Shown: piece after piece, positions 35,072 through 44,402 of the stretch
Layout: each line of letters begins with the position of its first letter
Numbering within the stretch: position 1 is the stretch's first letter
Source: JABFRG01 sp046351415
Lineage (GTDB): Bacteria > Myxococcota_A > Polyangia > Polyangiales > Polyangiaceae
Length of the DNA stretch: 64,000 bases
Direction of reading: 5' to 3'
Assembly (NCBI GenBank): GCA_046351415.1
Contig: JAXLYO010000001.1
Coordinates: forward strand, 620,001-684,000
The notes under the pieces: model-generated
What the model saw: the letters and a program-made list of their open reading frames with translations, nothing else
Databases searched by the model: none
Told to the model about the DNA's origin: nothing
Translations under genes and position numbers: made by a program

Positions 35072-35756
35072 AGGCAACGTCGATGCTCTGGCGGGCGTGG
35101 TCGCCAACTACGTGCGCGCGTAGTGTTCCGCTACGAGCGAACACGAGAGGGGCTCGCAGATAAGGTGGCATGGCATCTTCCCAAGGCACGCCTTCGTGGG
35201 CCTTGATGGGTGCACAATGCACATATCCACCCGAGGGCTCGTCGGAGACGCGATTGCACCGGAACGTTTGTTCGAGCGCTGGTCCCCCCGCGTTCGGTGC
35301 CGGCACTTCGAGTCGAAGCTGCGTTTCGCCACCGACGCTCTCCAGCGAACCTTTCCACGCATCGCTCCGAGAGAAGTCTTGGGCCTGAACCTTGTTTCGG
35401 CCTGGCGTCGTGTACGTTCCGAGCAAGCTCCCCTGCGTGCTCGCCTCCGCGTGAGCCCGAAGAACGACCATACCGGTCTCGGAGACCTCGATGGTGAGCC
35501 ACAGGTGTTCTTTCGTGCGTGCAGCGTGCCCCGTTTTGCGATCGCGCACCACCCAGTCGATGTCGAGTTCGGAGCGCAGTCGGCCTTGGCCAAATGGCGC
35601 GAGAAGCGGCGGCGGTGAATGCGGCCACACGGATGCGCTTGCTCCACCGCAACCACTTACGAAGACGAGTGCACAAGCGAGTCTTGAACGAAATGACGAG
35701 TTCGTGACAGGGCGCGCTCGGCGCGAGGCTTCTCCTTGCTTGAGTGGCGAAAGCAT
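35061..35756 (-). CDS. Lipoprotein of unknown function
   Basis: About 231 residues. The signal peptide (SRLACALVFVSGC) is preceded by an unusually long basic N-terminus if the ATG at 35756 is used; ATG at 35771 is possible too, and no ribosome site decides. The mature domain is beta-rich with a candidate disulphide pair (FRCNRV and VHCAPI). No family recognised. It converges on the SnoaL-like gene with an 11-base overlap. Confidence 0.7.
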   Translation of the reverse strand: MLSPLKQGEASRRARPVTNSSFRSRLACALVFVSGCGGASASVWPHSPPPLLAPFGQGRLRSELDIDWVVRDRKTGHAARTKEHLWLTIEVSETGMVVLRAHAEASTQGSLLGTYTTPGRNKVQAQDFSRSDAWKGSLESVGGETQLRLEVPAPNAGGPALEQTFRCNRVSDEPSGGYVHCAPIKAHEGVPWEDAMPPYLRAPLVFARSGTLRAHVVGDHARQSIDVAFTP

Positions 35757-35986
35757 TCGGGAATGCGTCATCTCGGGAAAGAGCTCGTGTGGATTTACCA
35801 ACGTGAACGAAGGTATCTACATCGTTCTTGGGTGGCGGCCTGTGCGTTCGTGCATTATGGTCTGTGCAAGGTGAACGTTTTTCGTACTTCGGAGTAGCCG
35901 AAACGAACGACTTTCTATCCTGAGCGTCTTCGAAAACTGGGTTTCGACTACTCTCGTCAAACCCGAAAAGCAGAAACGAAGATCTC

Positions 35987-37015
35987 ATGGATGTACTCAC
36001 GGCGCTGAGCAATCAGTCCAACTATTCTAGCCGTCAACTTCAGCTCATTCTCGGCGCGTGGATCGTAGGTTCCGCGTTCGAACGCAGGGCGAAGATCTCG
36101 CTCACCAACGGCGACGTGTCGGAGGACGACTACGACAAGACGTCACTCTACTCTCTCCTCTACGCCCTCTATCGATCCATGGGCGAAGTTCGCGACGAGC
36201 ACGGAAAGCGTTACGAATTCACCTTCAACACGTGGGGCTATACGTGGCCGGAGACGTGGGGACCTTGCCCGACGAGTCCTACGGAACCCGAACGCATCGG
36301 GCAGAACGCCTATACGGGCCTCTATCACTGGGACGAGGTCAAGAAGCACGTCGCCGAGCGCGATGGCAAAGTCCACGTGGTCGAGATGGGCTGCGGCACG
36401 GGCGCAGGTGCCAACCACGTGTGCGGCAAAGTCCTTCCGCAGTGCACCTACGAAGCGGTCGACATGCAGATGGCCGCCATCCTTACGGCAAGGCGCAAGT
36501 TCGTTCCGAATCACAACGGGCGTCTCAAGGCAACATGCAGCGATGCCACGAAGCTCACCATTCCGTCCGGGTCCGCGGACTTCGTCGCCGTGAACGAGAC
36601 GCACGTCACCGAACACGCCGGCATCGTCACCGACGAGGACGAGCGCTTCTTCAAGACCGCGCACCGCATGCTCAAGCCGGGCGGGTATCTCGTATGGGGC
36701 AACGCGATCCCGGACGCGACGTGGAAGCCGTGCTTCGCCTTCCTGGAGAGCATCGGCATGAAGGTCGAAGAGGTCGCCGACGTCACGAAGGAAGCTGTCC
36801 GCGCCCGTGATGAAGACAAGGCGCGTATCGACGCCTATGTCGAGCAATGCATCGAAGCCTTCCACGGCTTCAAGATCCCCGTGCTCGGAAAGAAGCGTCG
36901 CGCACAAGCAGAAGTGGCGCTCAAGAACTTCGCGCGCAACCCAGGCACCAACCTCTACGACAACATGGTCAATGGGACGGACACGTACAAAGTCGTTCGC
37001 GTTCGCAAAGCTTGA
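35987..37015 (+). CDS. Class I SAM-dependent methyltransferase
   Basis: A 342-residue methyltransferase. Motif I is VHVVEMGCGTGAGANHV, followed by EAVDMQMAAILTAR and the motif IV region 'SADFVAVNETHVTEHAG'; post-I and GGYLVWGN follow in order. The N-terminal 100 residues form a helical lid and the C-terminal part a second lid, as in enzymes acting on lipid-like or polyketide hydroxyls. Substrate unknown. Codon use is ordinary for the window. Confidence 0.84.
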   Translation: MDVLTALSNQSNYSSRQLQLILGAWIVGSAFERRAKISLTNGDVSEDDYDKTSLYSLLYALYRSMGEVRDEHGKRYEFTFNTWGYTWPETWGPCPTSPTEPERIGQNAYTGLYHWDEVKKHVAERDGKVHVVEMGCGTGAGANHVCGKVLPQCTYEAVDMQMAAILTARRKFVPNHNGRLKATCSDATKLTIPSGSADFVAVNETHVTEHAGIVTDEDERFFKTAHRMLKPGGYLVWGNAIPDATWKPCFAFLESIGMKVEEVADVTKEAVRARDEDKARIDAYVEQCIEAFHGFKIPVLGKKRRAQAEVALKNFARNPGTNLYDNMVNGTDTYKVVRVRKA

Positions 37016-37047
37016 GGACCTTCGTCGCGACGGGTTCTGAGACGACC

Positions 37048-37911
37048 TCAGTCCGTCGCTGCGTCGCTCGCGTCTGAGCTTGCATCGACCGTTGCATCCT
37101 CCCCCGCGTCCGTCGCTGGAGCAGGCGGCCCAAGGAAGATGCGAATGAAGGAAAAAGACGAACCGGGCTCGGTGGTGAGCTTGCCCGTGTACGTGACCCC
37201 GTCGGCCTTCACCGGGAAGGGCATCGGCTTGCAGTATGGGCTCTCCGCCGTCACGGTGACCGGACCAGGAGTGACATTGTAGAAGAGTGCGCCATTCGTT
37301 TCACCCGCGGTAAGGGACGTGTTGTTGTCCGGCACGCCACCTTGCGTGTAGCGCAGCACCGCCCCCGCTGGCTCGAGCTTCAACGTCGTCCCCTGCTCCG
37401 AACGGCAGCCCTTTGCCGGGATGACCGTGACGGCCACGAGAGCCTTCGTCTTGTCGTAGTCGCCGAAGAACGCAGCGAGCAGTGACGCCGTTTGATTCTT
37501 CAAGATGAGGGAGTCGCCGCGATCGTACGTCTGAGTGTCGACGATGTATTCCTGCTCGATGAGCTGGTAGTGGTCCGGCGCCTTCACCTTCAAGGTGATG
37601 GGCGAGTTCCGAGGGACGATGAACGAGTAGAGCCCCTCACCGTCCGCCGTCGTTTGGGCGCTTCCCGCGGAAATGGTCGCCTCGGGAACGGGCTTGTTCG
37701 TTTGAACGAGGGCGGCGCGGCCGGTTTGCAGCGTCTCGCCCTCTCCGATGACGAGCCCCGCGTCCACCGCGGAAGCGTCGACCCCCGCATCGCTCGTCGC
37801 GGTCGCCGTATCGGAACACGCAACGAAGCCGTTCACTGTGAACAGCAGCGAAACGCACACGAACGCAACTTCACGCGCGGGCGCGGGTCGGAAGAACGAC
37901 GAACGAACCAT
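37048..37911 (-). CDS. Lipoprotein with a carboxypeptidase-regulatory-like domain
   Basis: A 287-residue lipoprotein (leader ends TVNGFVAC). A DAGVDASAVDAG linker is followed by a segment resembling the CarboxypepD_reg beta-sandwich ('VPEATISAGSAQTTADGEGLYSF'), a second beta domain with cysteines GCRSE and YCKPM, and a C-terminal Asp/Ala/Ser-rich tail. The ATG has a strong ribosome site (AGGAAGGGGG). Probably a surface protein; function unknown. Confidence 0.75.
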   Translation of the reverse strand: MVRSSFFRPAPAREVAFVCVSLLFTVNGFVACSDTATATSDAGVDASAVDAGLVIGEGETLQTGRAALVQTNKPVPEATISAGSAQTTADGEGLYSFIVPRNSPITLKVKAPDHYQLIEQEYIVDTQTYDRGDSLILKNQTASLLAAFFGDYDKTKALVAVTVIPAKGCRSEQGTTLKLEPAGAVLRYTQGGVPDNNTSLTAGETNGALFYNVTPGPVTVTAESPYCKPMPFPVKADGVTYTGKLTTEPGSSFSFIRIFLGPPAPATDAGEDATVDASSDASDAATD

Positions 37912-38133
37912 GGCCCCCTTCCTAGACCACAACAAAGCGCGGGGAAATATATGTACTCGTTCCAATTGAATGATCTCGAGCGCCAGACCGTCCAAAGGCG
38001 CGATGTTCGCGTCCACTCTCCCTGTCGTTTTCCGCCCAACGGCAAAAAGACACGTGAGTGACGCCGCGTCGCAGGACCGATCGCTCTCCTGTCCGCCTTC
38101 GAAGGCGGTGTTCGCCCAAGAAGGTCAGCACGG

Positions 38134-39411
38134 ATGAGTCGCCCCACGCTGTTCTGTTCAGTGTGGCTCCTCGCAAGCATCACGATCGCTGCGTGCGGAG
38201 GCTCCGACACCGAGCCCCCCACGACGAGCCTGTCGGGGCTTCCCTGCGCTGTGTCGACCGTACTCGAGAGGAGGTGCTCGACATGCCACGGCGAGAAGCC
38301 CCAGTTCGGTGCTCCGATGGCGCTCGTCACCCACGCAGACCTCACACGCGCCTCCGTGAGTGCCCCCCAAAAGCATGTCTTCGAAATGGTCTCCGCGCGC
38401 ATCCACGATGGGGCTCGGCCGATGCCTCCGCCCCCCAACGTGCGGCTCGACGATGCCGACCTGCGCGCACTCGATGCTTGGATCGCACAAGGAGCGCCGA
38501 AGGTCGCAGAGGCCTGCACGCCTCCGGGCGGCGGGTCCGTCGTCACGACGCGATTGCGCTGCACGAAGAACGAACACCTTCGACCCTCGGTGCCCTATCG
38601 CATGCCACGCGAAGTCGACGACGAACTCGTTTGCTATGGGTGGGACAGCCCTCACGGCGAAAAGCGGCACATCATCGGTCTCTCTCCCGCCATTGCGGCG
38701 ACACGACAGCTCCATCACGTCACACTCCTGCAATCGGAGCGCGCCGTCAGCTCCGTCCCCGGTCCCTGCGAACCCAATGCGATGTCCGCGTGGCGCCCTC
38801 TCTATGGGTGGGCCCCGGGTGCGGCGAGTCTCGAACTGCCGAAGGAGGCCGGCTTGGCACTCGAGCCCGGCGGACACTACGTCGTGCAACTTCACTTCAC
38901 GAACCCTCTCCACGAGGAGGTCACGGATACGAGTGGGTTCGACCTTTGCTCGACCAAAGAGCTCAGGCCGAACGACGCCGATGTCATGGCATTTGGCACG
39001 ACGGAGATCACGATCCCCGCGCTCGGAACGCTCGATCGCGATTGCTCCGTCGTCGTCCCAGCAGACGGCGCGACCACGCACCTCATTGCAGCCTTCCCAC
39101 ACATGCATCGGCTCGGCCGCTCGATCCACACGCAAGTTTTCCCGGGCGGCACGGGCGCTCCGGTAAATCTCGGGTCCGTCGAAACATGGGACTTGGGGAA
39201 CCAAACATGGCAAGCCACCGACTACACGTTGAGACCGGGCGACGTGGTGCAGTCGCAGTGCCGTTGGAGCAACCCGACGGGTAACGCCGTAGGCTACGGC
39301 CCTACTGCCGACGACGAGATGTGCTTCTCGTACGTCCTCTACTACCCGAAGATCATCGATGCGACCTGGAACTGGTCGCTTCCTGCGCTTTACTCCACTT
39401 GCAATAAATAG
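38134..39411 (+). CDS. Copper type II monooxygenase-like lipoprotein with an N-terminal c-type haem motif
   Basis: A 425-residue lipoprotein (Cys21 in TIAAC). Residues 48-52 are CSTCH, a c-haem attachment site, with RPMPPPP near residue 97 as possible axial methionine. The rest resembles the PHM/dopamine-hydroxylase two-domain fold with all copper ligands in place: His194-His195 (LHHVTL), His254 (QLHFTNP), His323 and His325 (PHMHRL), and Met396 (DEMCFSY). It should be an exported oxygenase with a built-in electron entry. The gene is followed eight bases later by a lipoprotein gene. Confidence 0.85.
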   Translation: MSRPTLFCSVWLLASITIAACGGSDTEPPTTSLSGLPCAVSTVLERRCSTCHGEKPQFGAPMALVTHADLTRASVSAPQKHVFEMVSARIHDGARPMPPPPNVRLDDADLRALDAWIAQGAPKVAEACTPPGGGSVVTTRLRCTKNEHLRPSVPYRMPREVDDELVCYGWDSPHGEKRHIIGLSPAIAATRQLHHVTLLQSERAVSSVPGPCEPNAMSAWRPLYGWAPGAASLELPKEAGLALEPGGHYVVQLHFTNPLHEEVTDTSGFDLCSTKELRPNDADVMAFGTTEITIPALGTLDRDCSVVVPADGATTHLIAAFPHMHRLGRSIHTQVFPGGTGAPVNLGSVETWDLGNQTWQATDYTLRPGDVVQSQCRWSNPTGNAVGYGPTADDEMCFSYVLYYPKIIDATWNWSLPALYSTCNK

Positions 39412-39419
39412 AGACTGTC

Positions 39420-40088
39420 ATGCGTACATCATCCATCACCGTCGCATTCGTTTTCACCAACATCTTCCTCGCGTGCAGTGGAAGCGAAACATCACCCATT
39501 CCATCCACGAACACGGATGGGGGCTCGAACTCGCTCGATAGCGGAACATCTCCGCAGCCAGACAGCGGCAGCATCGCCGACGCAAGCGACAGGTCTGATG
39601 CCGATGCTGGAGTCGACAACCGAATCGACCCAATCGCGCTCGGTCGTTCTTGGACGTACGACGTGTCGATCATCGGCATCTACCCTCTTTGCAAGTCGGG
39701 TTCACAGACAGGCGCCGTGCTTTCAGACAAGCCCGTCGGAGGAAAGAGCGCGTTCCAGGTGCAGTCGTTTTGCCCCGGCGTTGGCGTGAACTCGTACCAC
39801 GTCGAAGAAGACCGCGTCGAAGTCTACTACGGCAGTCAGTGGGTACTCTCTCTCGACGCGCCGGTCGCCGAGGGACACGAGTGGACCGATGGTCTCTTCA
39901 CGTACGTGTGGGCGCGCGTCGGGACGGCAACCGTACCGGCCGGCACTTTCACGGACTGCTGGGACGCGAAGCACAAAGGAGGTGTGAACTACACGCGATT
40001 TTGTCGAGGAGTTGGTCCTATTAAGTGGCACTACGTCGACGGCACCGGAAACGGGTACGACGCGGTGCTCACCACCTTCAAGAAGTAG
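39420..40088 (+). CDS. Lipoprotein of unknown function
   Basis: A 222-residue lipoprotein (leader ends in IFLAC, then SGSETS). A long Ser/Asp/Gly-rich linker (about residues 20-68) is followed by a compact beta-rich domain with four cysteines (PLCKSG, SFCPGVG, TDCWDAKH, RFCRGVG), probably two disulphides. The spacing to the monooxygenase gene implies co-transcription, so it may be its partner at the cell surface. Stop codons of this and the next gene are two bases apart, tail to tail. Confidence 0.76.
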   Translation: MRTSSITVAFVFTNIFLACSGSETSPIPSTNTDGGSNSLDSGTSPQPDSGSIADASDRSDADAGVDNRIDPIALGRSWTYDVSIIGIYPLCKSGSQTGAVLSDKPVGGKSAFQVQSFCPGVGVNSYHVEEDRVEVYYGSQWVLSLDAPVAEGHEWTDGLFTYVWARVGTATVPAGTFTDCWDAKHKGGVNYTRFCRGVGPIKWHYVDGTGNGYDAVLTTFKK

Positions 40089-40090
40089 CG

Positions 40091-41533
40091 CTACTTCGCC
40101 TGGAGCACGAAGCTCACGGGGATATTGAGTTGTGATCCGCTGCCTCCGGGGGCGGCGAACTGCGCATTCTTCACAGCTCGAGCGATGCAGGCGCCCACTG
40201 TAGGCGACAGGCCGGTGTTCGAGGCGACCTGGGCGCTCTCGACTTCGCCGTTTGGTCCGACCTTGGCGCTGATGACGACCTTGCCGGCCATCGTCGGGTC
40301 CGATGCGATGCCCTGCTGGTAGCAACTTCGAAAGCGACCGCGCAGGCTCGCGATGACCGCATCGGCCCCCGTCACAGGAACGGACATACCCTGGACGCCC
40401 GCTTGCGTGTCGAACTTCGGCGCGGCGAGTGTGCGCTCTTTGCCGGCGACGTGCGTGTCGGTCTGCGCCTTGACGCTACCGCTGATGTTCCGCAGATCCG
40501 TGTCGCCCACGCGGATAGGGGCCCCATTCGCGGAGACGCGAAGCTCGCTGCCCCCGGGGGCGACTCCCTTGGCGGCTTCTGCCGCCGCGTTCATGTCGAC
40601 CGGCGGGACCTCGCTCCGCCGCAGCGCGCCGTCCACTGCCGTAGACCCCGTAAAGCTACCGAGAAGATCGACGCGCATCTGTTCTGCGCGACTCGCGAGT
40701 GCAGCAGCCTTCGCATCGCTCACCGAGGTCGAGGGCGCCGTCGCAGACGCGGGAGTGCTCGGGGTGACTGGAGCGCGCTTCGTTTCACGGGCTTCTTTCA
40801 CCGGTGCTTTCTGCTGTTCCGCAACGGCCGCGGGCGCCACGTCGGCTTTCTCTTCCAAGGGCGGCGGCTGAATCTTCTTCATCATGTCGACGAGCCCCTG
40901 CACGGAGCTTTCCGTAACGGGGGCATCCATCCAGTCTGAATACATCGTCCCGATCACCCCAAAGTGAAGAATGAAACTGAACGCAGCCACCACCGTGAGC
41001 GTCCAGTCGACCGACGCTGCGACCCCACCGCGCACCGCGAGCGGAAGCTGTGGCTTACTGTGCGCGAGCGGCGGCGCCACGAACTGAAAGAGGAGCGCAA
41101 CGTCTCCGAGGACGATCTTGCCTCGCGCGTCTTCGTTGAGCGTGACTTTGTAGTTGCTTCCAACGCGCGTCGCTTGGTTTCGGAGGAGTGCGAAGTCGAA
41201 GATCCCGTTCGTCAGGGCAACGCGTCCGGACATCCCCTGCGTGAAGTGGAGTGAGTACGCATCGCCCTCTCGCTCGAACAAGAGAAACTCCGCCGGAAGC
41301 GACGCATCCGGCACGACGAAGGTGCAGACTGCGTTCGCGCCAGCCGTCACATTCTCGTGCGAACGAAGGACGCGCTCCTCCACGACTTTTCCTCCACGCA
41401 CGAGGGCCACTCGGAGGACTCTCGGGCCTTGCGGCGCAATCATGGACCGCATGACTGCGGTCATCTGTCCTCGAACTTCACCGTGCGCGCTGCGAGAGGT
41501 TAGGTGCACCGGCTGCATGTTCGAATGAGGCAT
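40091..41533 (-). CDS. AgmX/PglI C-terminal domain protein (gliding/TonB-like)
   Basis: A 480-residue inner-membrane protein. Residues 35-155 form an FHA-like cytoplasmic domain ('RVALVRGGKVVEERVLRSHE'), residues 177-198 one membrane helix, followed by a Pro/Ala-rich periplasmic linker. The C-terminal 90 residues match the AgmX/PglI domain: RSCYQQGIASDPTMAGKV, VGPNGEVESAQV and GACIARAVKNAQFAAP, with a conserved cysteine pair. This family is typical of myxobacteria and is linked to gliding motility and energy transduction. An intrinsic terminator just upstream separates it from the SMP-30 gene. Confidence 0.85.
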   Translation of the reverse strand: MPHSNMQPVHLTSRSAHGEVRGQMTAVMRSMIAPQGPRVLRVALVRGGKVVEERVLRSHENVTAGANAVCTFVVPDASLPAEFLLFEREGDAYSLHFTQGMSGRVALTNGIFDFALLRNQATRVGSNYKVTLNEDARGKIVLGDVALLFQFVAPPLAHSKPQLPLAVRGGVAASVDWTLTVVAAFSFILHFGVIGTMYSDWMDAPVTESSVQGLVDMMKKIQPPPLEEKADVAPAAVAEQQKAPVKEARETKRAPVTPSTPASATAPSTSVSDAKAAALASRAEQMRVDLLGSFTGSTAVDGALRRSEVPPVDMNAAAEAAKGVAPGGSELRVSANGAPIRVGDTDLRNISGSVKAQTDTHVAGKERTLAAPKFDTQAGVQGMSVPVTGADAVIASLRGRFRSCYQQGIASDPTMAGKVVISAKVGPNGEVESAQVASNTGLSPTVGACIARAVKNAQFAAPGGSGSQLNIPVSFVLQAK

Positions 41534-41575
41534 GCGAGTAAGAACGCGCTCGCAGAGGAAAGTTCCGCCGAGCGC

Positions 41576-41607
41576 AAAAAAAAGGTCCGCCCTCGTTGGG
41601 GCAGACC
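41576..41607 (-). terminator. Intrinsic terminator after the SMP-30-like gene
   Basis: Read on the minus strand, GGTCTGCCC pairs with GGGCGGACC (nine bases, one G-T wobble, six-base loop) and is followed directly by eight T. It lies about 55 bases past the stop at 41662 and before the AgmX-like gene. Confidence 0.85.
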
Positions 41608-41661
41608 GCTTTCGTGTGCAGATGCGCTCGCTTCTGCGTGCGTGTGTGCGCGCGAGGGCAA

Positions 41662-42704
41662 CTACTCCTTCGAGGACGTCGTGAACTTCACGAGTCCCGG
41701 CGCGGGCGACTCTCCTCTCGAAGCGCGCACGAAAGCGAAGTTCGTGGCGTAAAGAGTCTTGCCGCTCCAGGCGAAGCTGGCGGGGAAGTCGAGCCCCTTT
41801 GCCACCTCGGAGACTTGGTTGTCCTTCGAGATGCGTACGACCTTGTCCTGACGGTTCACAGCAACGATGAAGTTCCCCTTTTCGTCGCGGGTGAGCCCGT
41901 CCGCGCCAGCGAGGTTCCCGCAGTCGGAGCCGACAATCACTTCTGGAGTGGGTGTCCCTTTTGTCATCGCGATCTTCACCAAGGTCGCGCGGTCGGTGTT
42001 GACGACGTAGACGGCGTCCTTTTCGACCACGATGCCGTTCGCACCGATATCGAAGCCTGCGCCTTGACCGCGGCCGCAGAAGTCCGTGGCACCGCTGAGT
42101 TCAGGCCCTTGCGCCCACCTCACGACCGCACCGCTCTTCGAAATCCGAAAGACGCTGCCGGTTCCCGAGTCGGTCGCGTACAGTGTGTTGTTCTCGTCGA
42201 AGGCTAGGCCGTTCGGGAAAGGCATGTTCGCGTCTTTTGCAAAGAGCACCGCGTCGCCACCGCCCGCAGGCACACGATAGATGCCCGCCTGCACTTCGCT
42301 GGTGAACGAAACGAGCGCCGCGTAGAGCGTTCCCTTCGAGTCAATCACGAGGCCGGTCATGAAGCCCTTGTTCGGGACGGCGCGGGAAGCTGCGCGTAGG
42401 GAACCCTCTCGCCGGTCCGGAGATCGATGCGCGCAATCGACCCCGTCGGAGCAAAACCCACGTAGGCGTTACTTCCGCGAATGGCGATGCCCTCGGGAAG
42501 CTCCCCCTTCGACGCATCGAACTTCTGCGTTACCGACGAGCGGAAAGTTGCGCCCTTCTCGATGGCGGCTTCGTCCATGGCGGGGTCCGTTCCATCGGCA
42601 GCCGCACAGCCCTGAAGACTTGCGAGAGAGAGAACGAACGACAGAGCGGCGGGGTGGATGGCGCGGAGGTTCGTGAAGAAGAGAGATTGCACCGCACGTT
42701 CCAT
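41662..42704 (-). pseudogene. SMP-30/gluconolactonase-like beta-propeller lipoprotein, frameshifted
   Basis: Two adjacent frames together make one lipoprotein. The first, from the ATG at 42704, has a signal peptide ending LASLQGC and reads ELPEGIAIRGSNAYVGFAP through PYAQLPAP before a stop at 42357. The second frame continues the same propeller (MTGLVIDSKGTLYAALVSF, PFPNGLAFDENNTLYATDSG, NGIVVEKDAVYVVN, GADGLTRDEKGNFIVAVN) to 41662. Adding one base near 42378-42383 restores PAP-VPNKGFMTG and joins them. Either a real one-base deletion inactivated the gene or the assembly has an error. Intact members act on lactones or bind ligands outside the membrane. Confidence 0.75.
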
Positions 42705-42932
42705 GCGAATGCGTCGATGCGCCCGACGGGCTCGCGAAGCCGAGCTCGTGATCGCCGGCCTTCTCGGTCTCATTTCCAGACGCGACGCCCGGGTCCGGAT
42801 CGAAGCCATAATTTCCGCACCTACGTCTGATCCACCGGAGTGCGCGCAGAATCGGAAATGTGCGCCGCAGTGCCATGAAATCGTTACAGGATTGCCCTGC
42901 CGGGAAAACCGAATCCGTGGGAAACTCATCCC

Positions 42933-44402
42933 ATGCGCGAGCTCTCCCGACGAAGCATCCTCCTCGGAATGGGCGGCCTTCTCGCCGCTGCCGGTTGTGG
43001 TTCGAGTGACATCCCCGCCGACGGGAGCGACGCGGGCACCAGCCCCTCACCGATTCCGACCGGAACCGCATCCGCCGATGCCGGTTCGCCGCCATCGAGT
43101 GACGCAGGCACCGACGCGGACCCGGTCGTGAGCGGCGCCGACTTGCTCGCCGACATCGACACCATCGTGGTCCTCATGATGGAGAACCGCTCCTTCGACC
43201 ACTTCTTGGGCGCGCTCAAACAGGATGCAACCTACAAGAACAAGGCGGCGGTGGCTGGCCTCACCGGCTCAGAGTCGAATCTGAATTCGCAAGGACAGCC
43301 GGTCGTCGTTCACAAGCTCCTCGACTTCACGCCGGAAGACCCCCCGCACAACTGGGACCCGGTCCACAGCCAGTGGAACAATGGCAAACTCGATGGCTTC
43401 GTGAAGGCCCACGCGGGCCCGAGTGAGTCCGACGTCATGGGCTTTCACGATCGTTCTCAGCTCCCATTCTATTATTGGCTCGCCGACAACTATACGGTCT
43501 TCGATCATTGGCACTCGTCGGTCCTCGGTCCGACGTGGCCGAACCGCTACTACCTCCATGCCTGCACCTCCGTCGGCATCAAGTCGAACCTGCCGGTATT
43601 CGCCAATGTCCCGGACACCATTTGGGAGCGCATGGCGCAGAAGGGCCTCTCGTTCACCAACTACTACGCTGGCATCGTCTCTTGGTACACGGGTGCGTTC
43701 GCGGTGAAGGTGCCGAAGCTTCACCCCGTGAAGAAGATCGATGCATTCTTCGACGATGCGAAGTTTGGACGCTTGCCGAACCTGGTCGTCATCGACCCCG
43801 ACTTCCAGTCGAACGACGACCATCCGGACCACGACATCCAGCGGGGACAAGCCTTCGTCGCATCCATCTACAAGGCGCTCGCCGAAAGCCCGCAGTGGTC
43901 GAAGTGCCTCTTGCTCATCACGTACGACGAGCATGGGGGGTTCTTCGATCACGTTCCGCCTCCCGCGGTCACCGACCCAAACCCCGATTTTGGAAACCTG
44001 GGCATACGCGTCCCGGCCTTCGCCGTGGGGCCCACGGTCCGGCGAGGCCATCTCAGCCAAAAGACGTTCGACCATTGCGCTGTCGCGAAGACCTTGAAGA
44101 CACGCTACGGCATCGCAAGCCTCGGCCCTCGCATGGACAGCGCCGAAGACATCACGTCCGTGCTCGAACCCAAGTTCTACAAGAAGCCTCAAGCCCCAGC
44201 ATCGGGCATGCCCACGTTCACGTTCACGTCACAACGTCTCTTGCGCGAGCGAATGGGGACCAACAGCCAGCCTCAACTGGAAGAGATGATTCGCGATGGG
44301 CGTATCGCGCCCGAACACGTCGATCGGCGGAGCACCGAAGAGCGCACCGCCGACTGGCTGAAACACGCACGCGCTCTCGGCGTCGTGCACATTCGCGATT
44401 GA
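42933..44402 (+). CDS. Phospholipase C / acid phosphatase family phosphoesterase (Tat lipoprotein)
   Basis: A 489-residue exported phosphoesterase (PF04185 type). The leader SRRSILLGMGGLLAAAGC combines a twin-arginine signal with a lipobox (Cys22), so it is exported folded and lipidated. Catalytic motifs are VVLMMENRSFDHFLG near residue 85, NYTVFDHWHSS, and 'LLITYDEHGGFFDHVPPP'. The C-terminal region is uncharacterised. Its stop and that of the convergent gene meet back to back at TGATCA (44400-44405). Confidence 0.87.
   Translation: MRELSRRSILLGMGGLLAAAGCGSSDIPADGSDAGTSPSPIPTGTASADAGSPPSSDAGTDADPVVSGADLLADIDTIVVLMMENRSFDHFLGALKQDATYKNKAAVAGLTGSESNLNSQGQPVVVHKLLDFTPEDPPHNWDPVHSQWNNGKLDGFVKAHAGPSESDVMGFHDRSQLPFYYWLADNYTVFDHWHSSVLGPTWPNRYYLHACTSVGIKSNLPVFANVPDTIWERMAQKGLSFTNYYAGIVSWYTGAFAVKVPKLHPVKKIDAFFDDAKFGRLPNLVVIDPDFQSNDDHPDHDIQRGQAFVASIYKALAESPQWSKCLLLITYDEHGGFFDHVPPPAVTDPNPDFGNLGIRVPAFAVGPTVRRGHLSQKTFDHCAVAKTLKTRYGIASLGPRMDSAEDITSVLEPKFYKKPQAPASGMPTFTFTSQRLLRERMGTNSQPQLEEMIRDGRIAPEHVDRRSTEERTADWLKHARALGVVHIRD

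Noticed and set aside
37028..37050. CTGAG-N5-CTCAG hairpin as terminator between convergent genes at 37015 and 37048
   Set aside because: Stem of only five pairs and no T-run on either strand.
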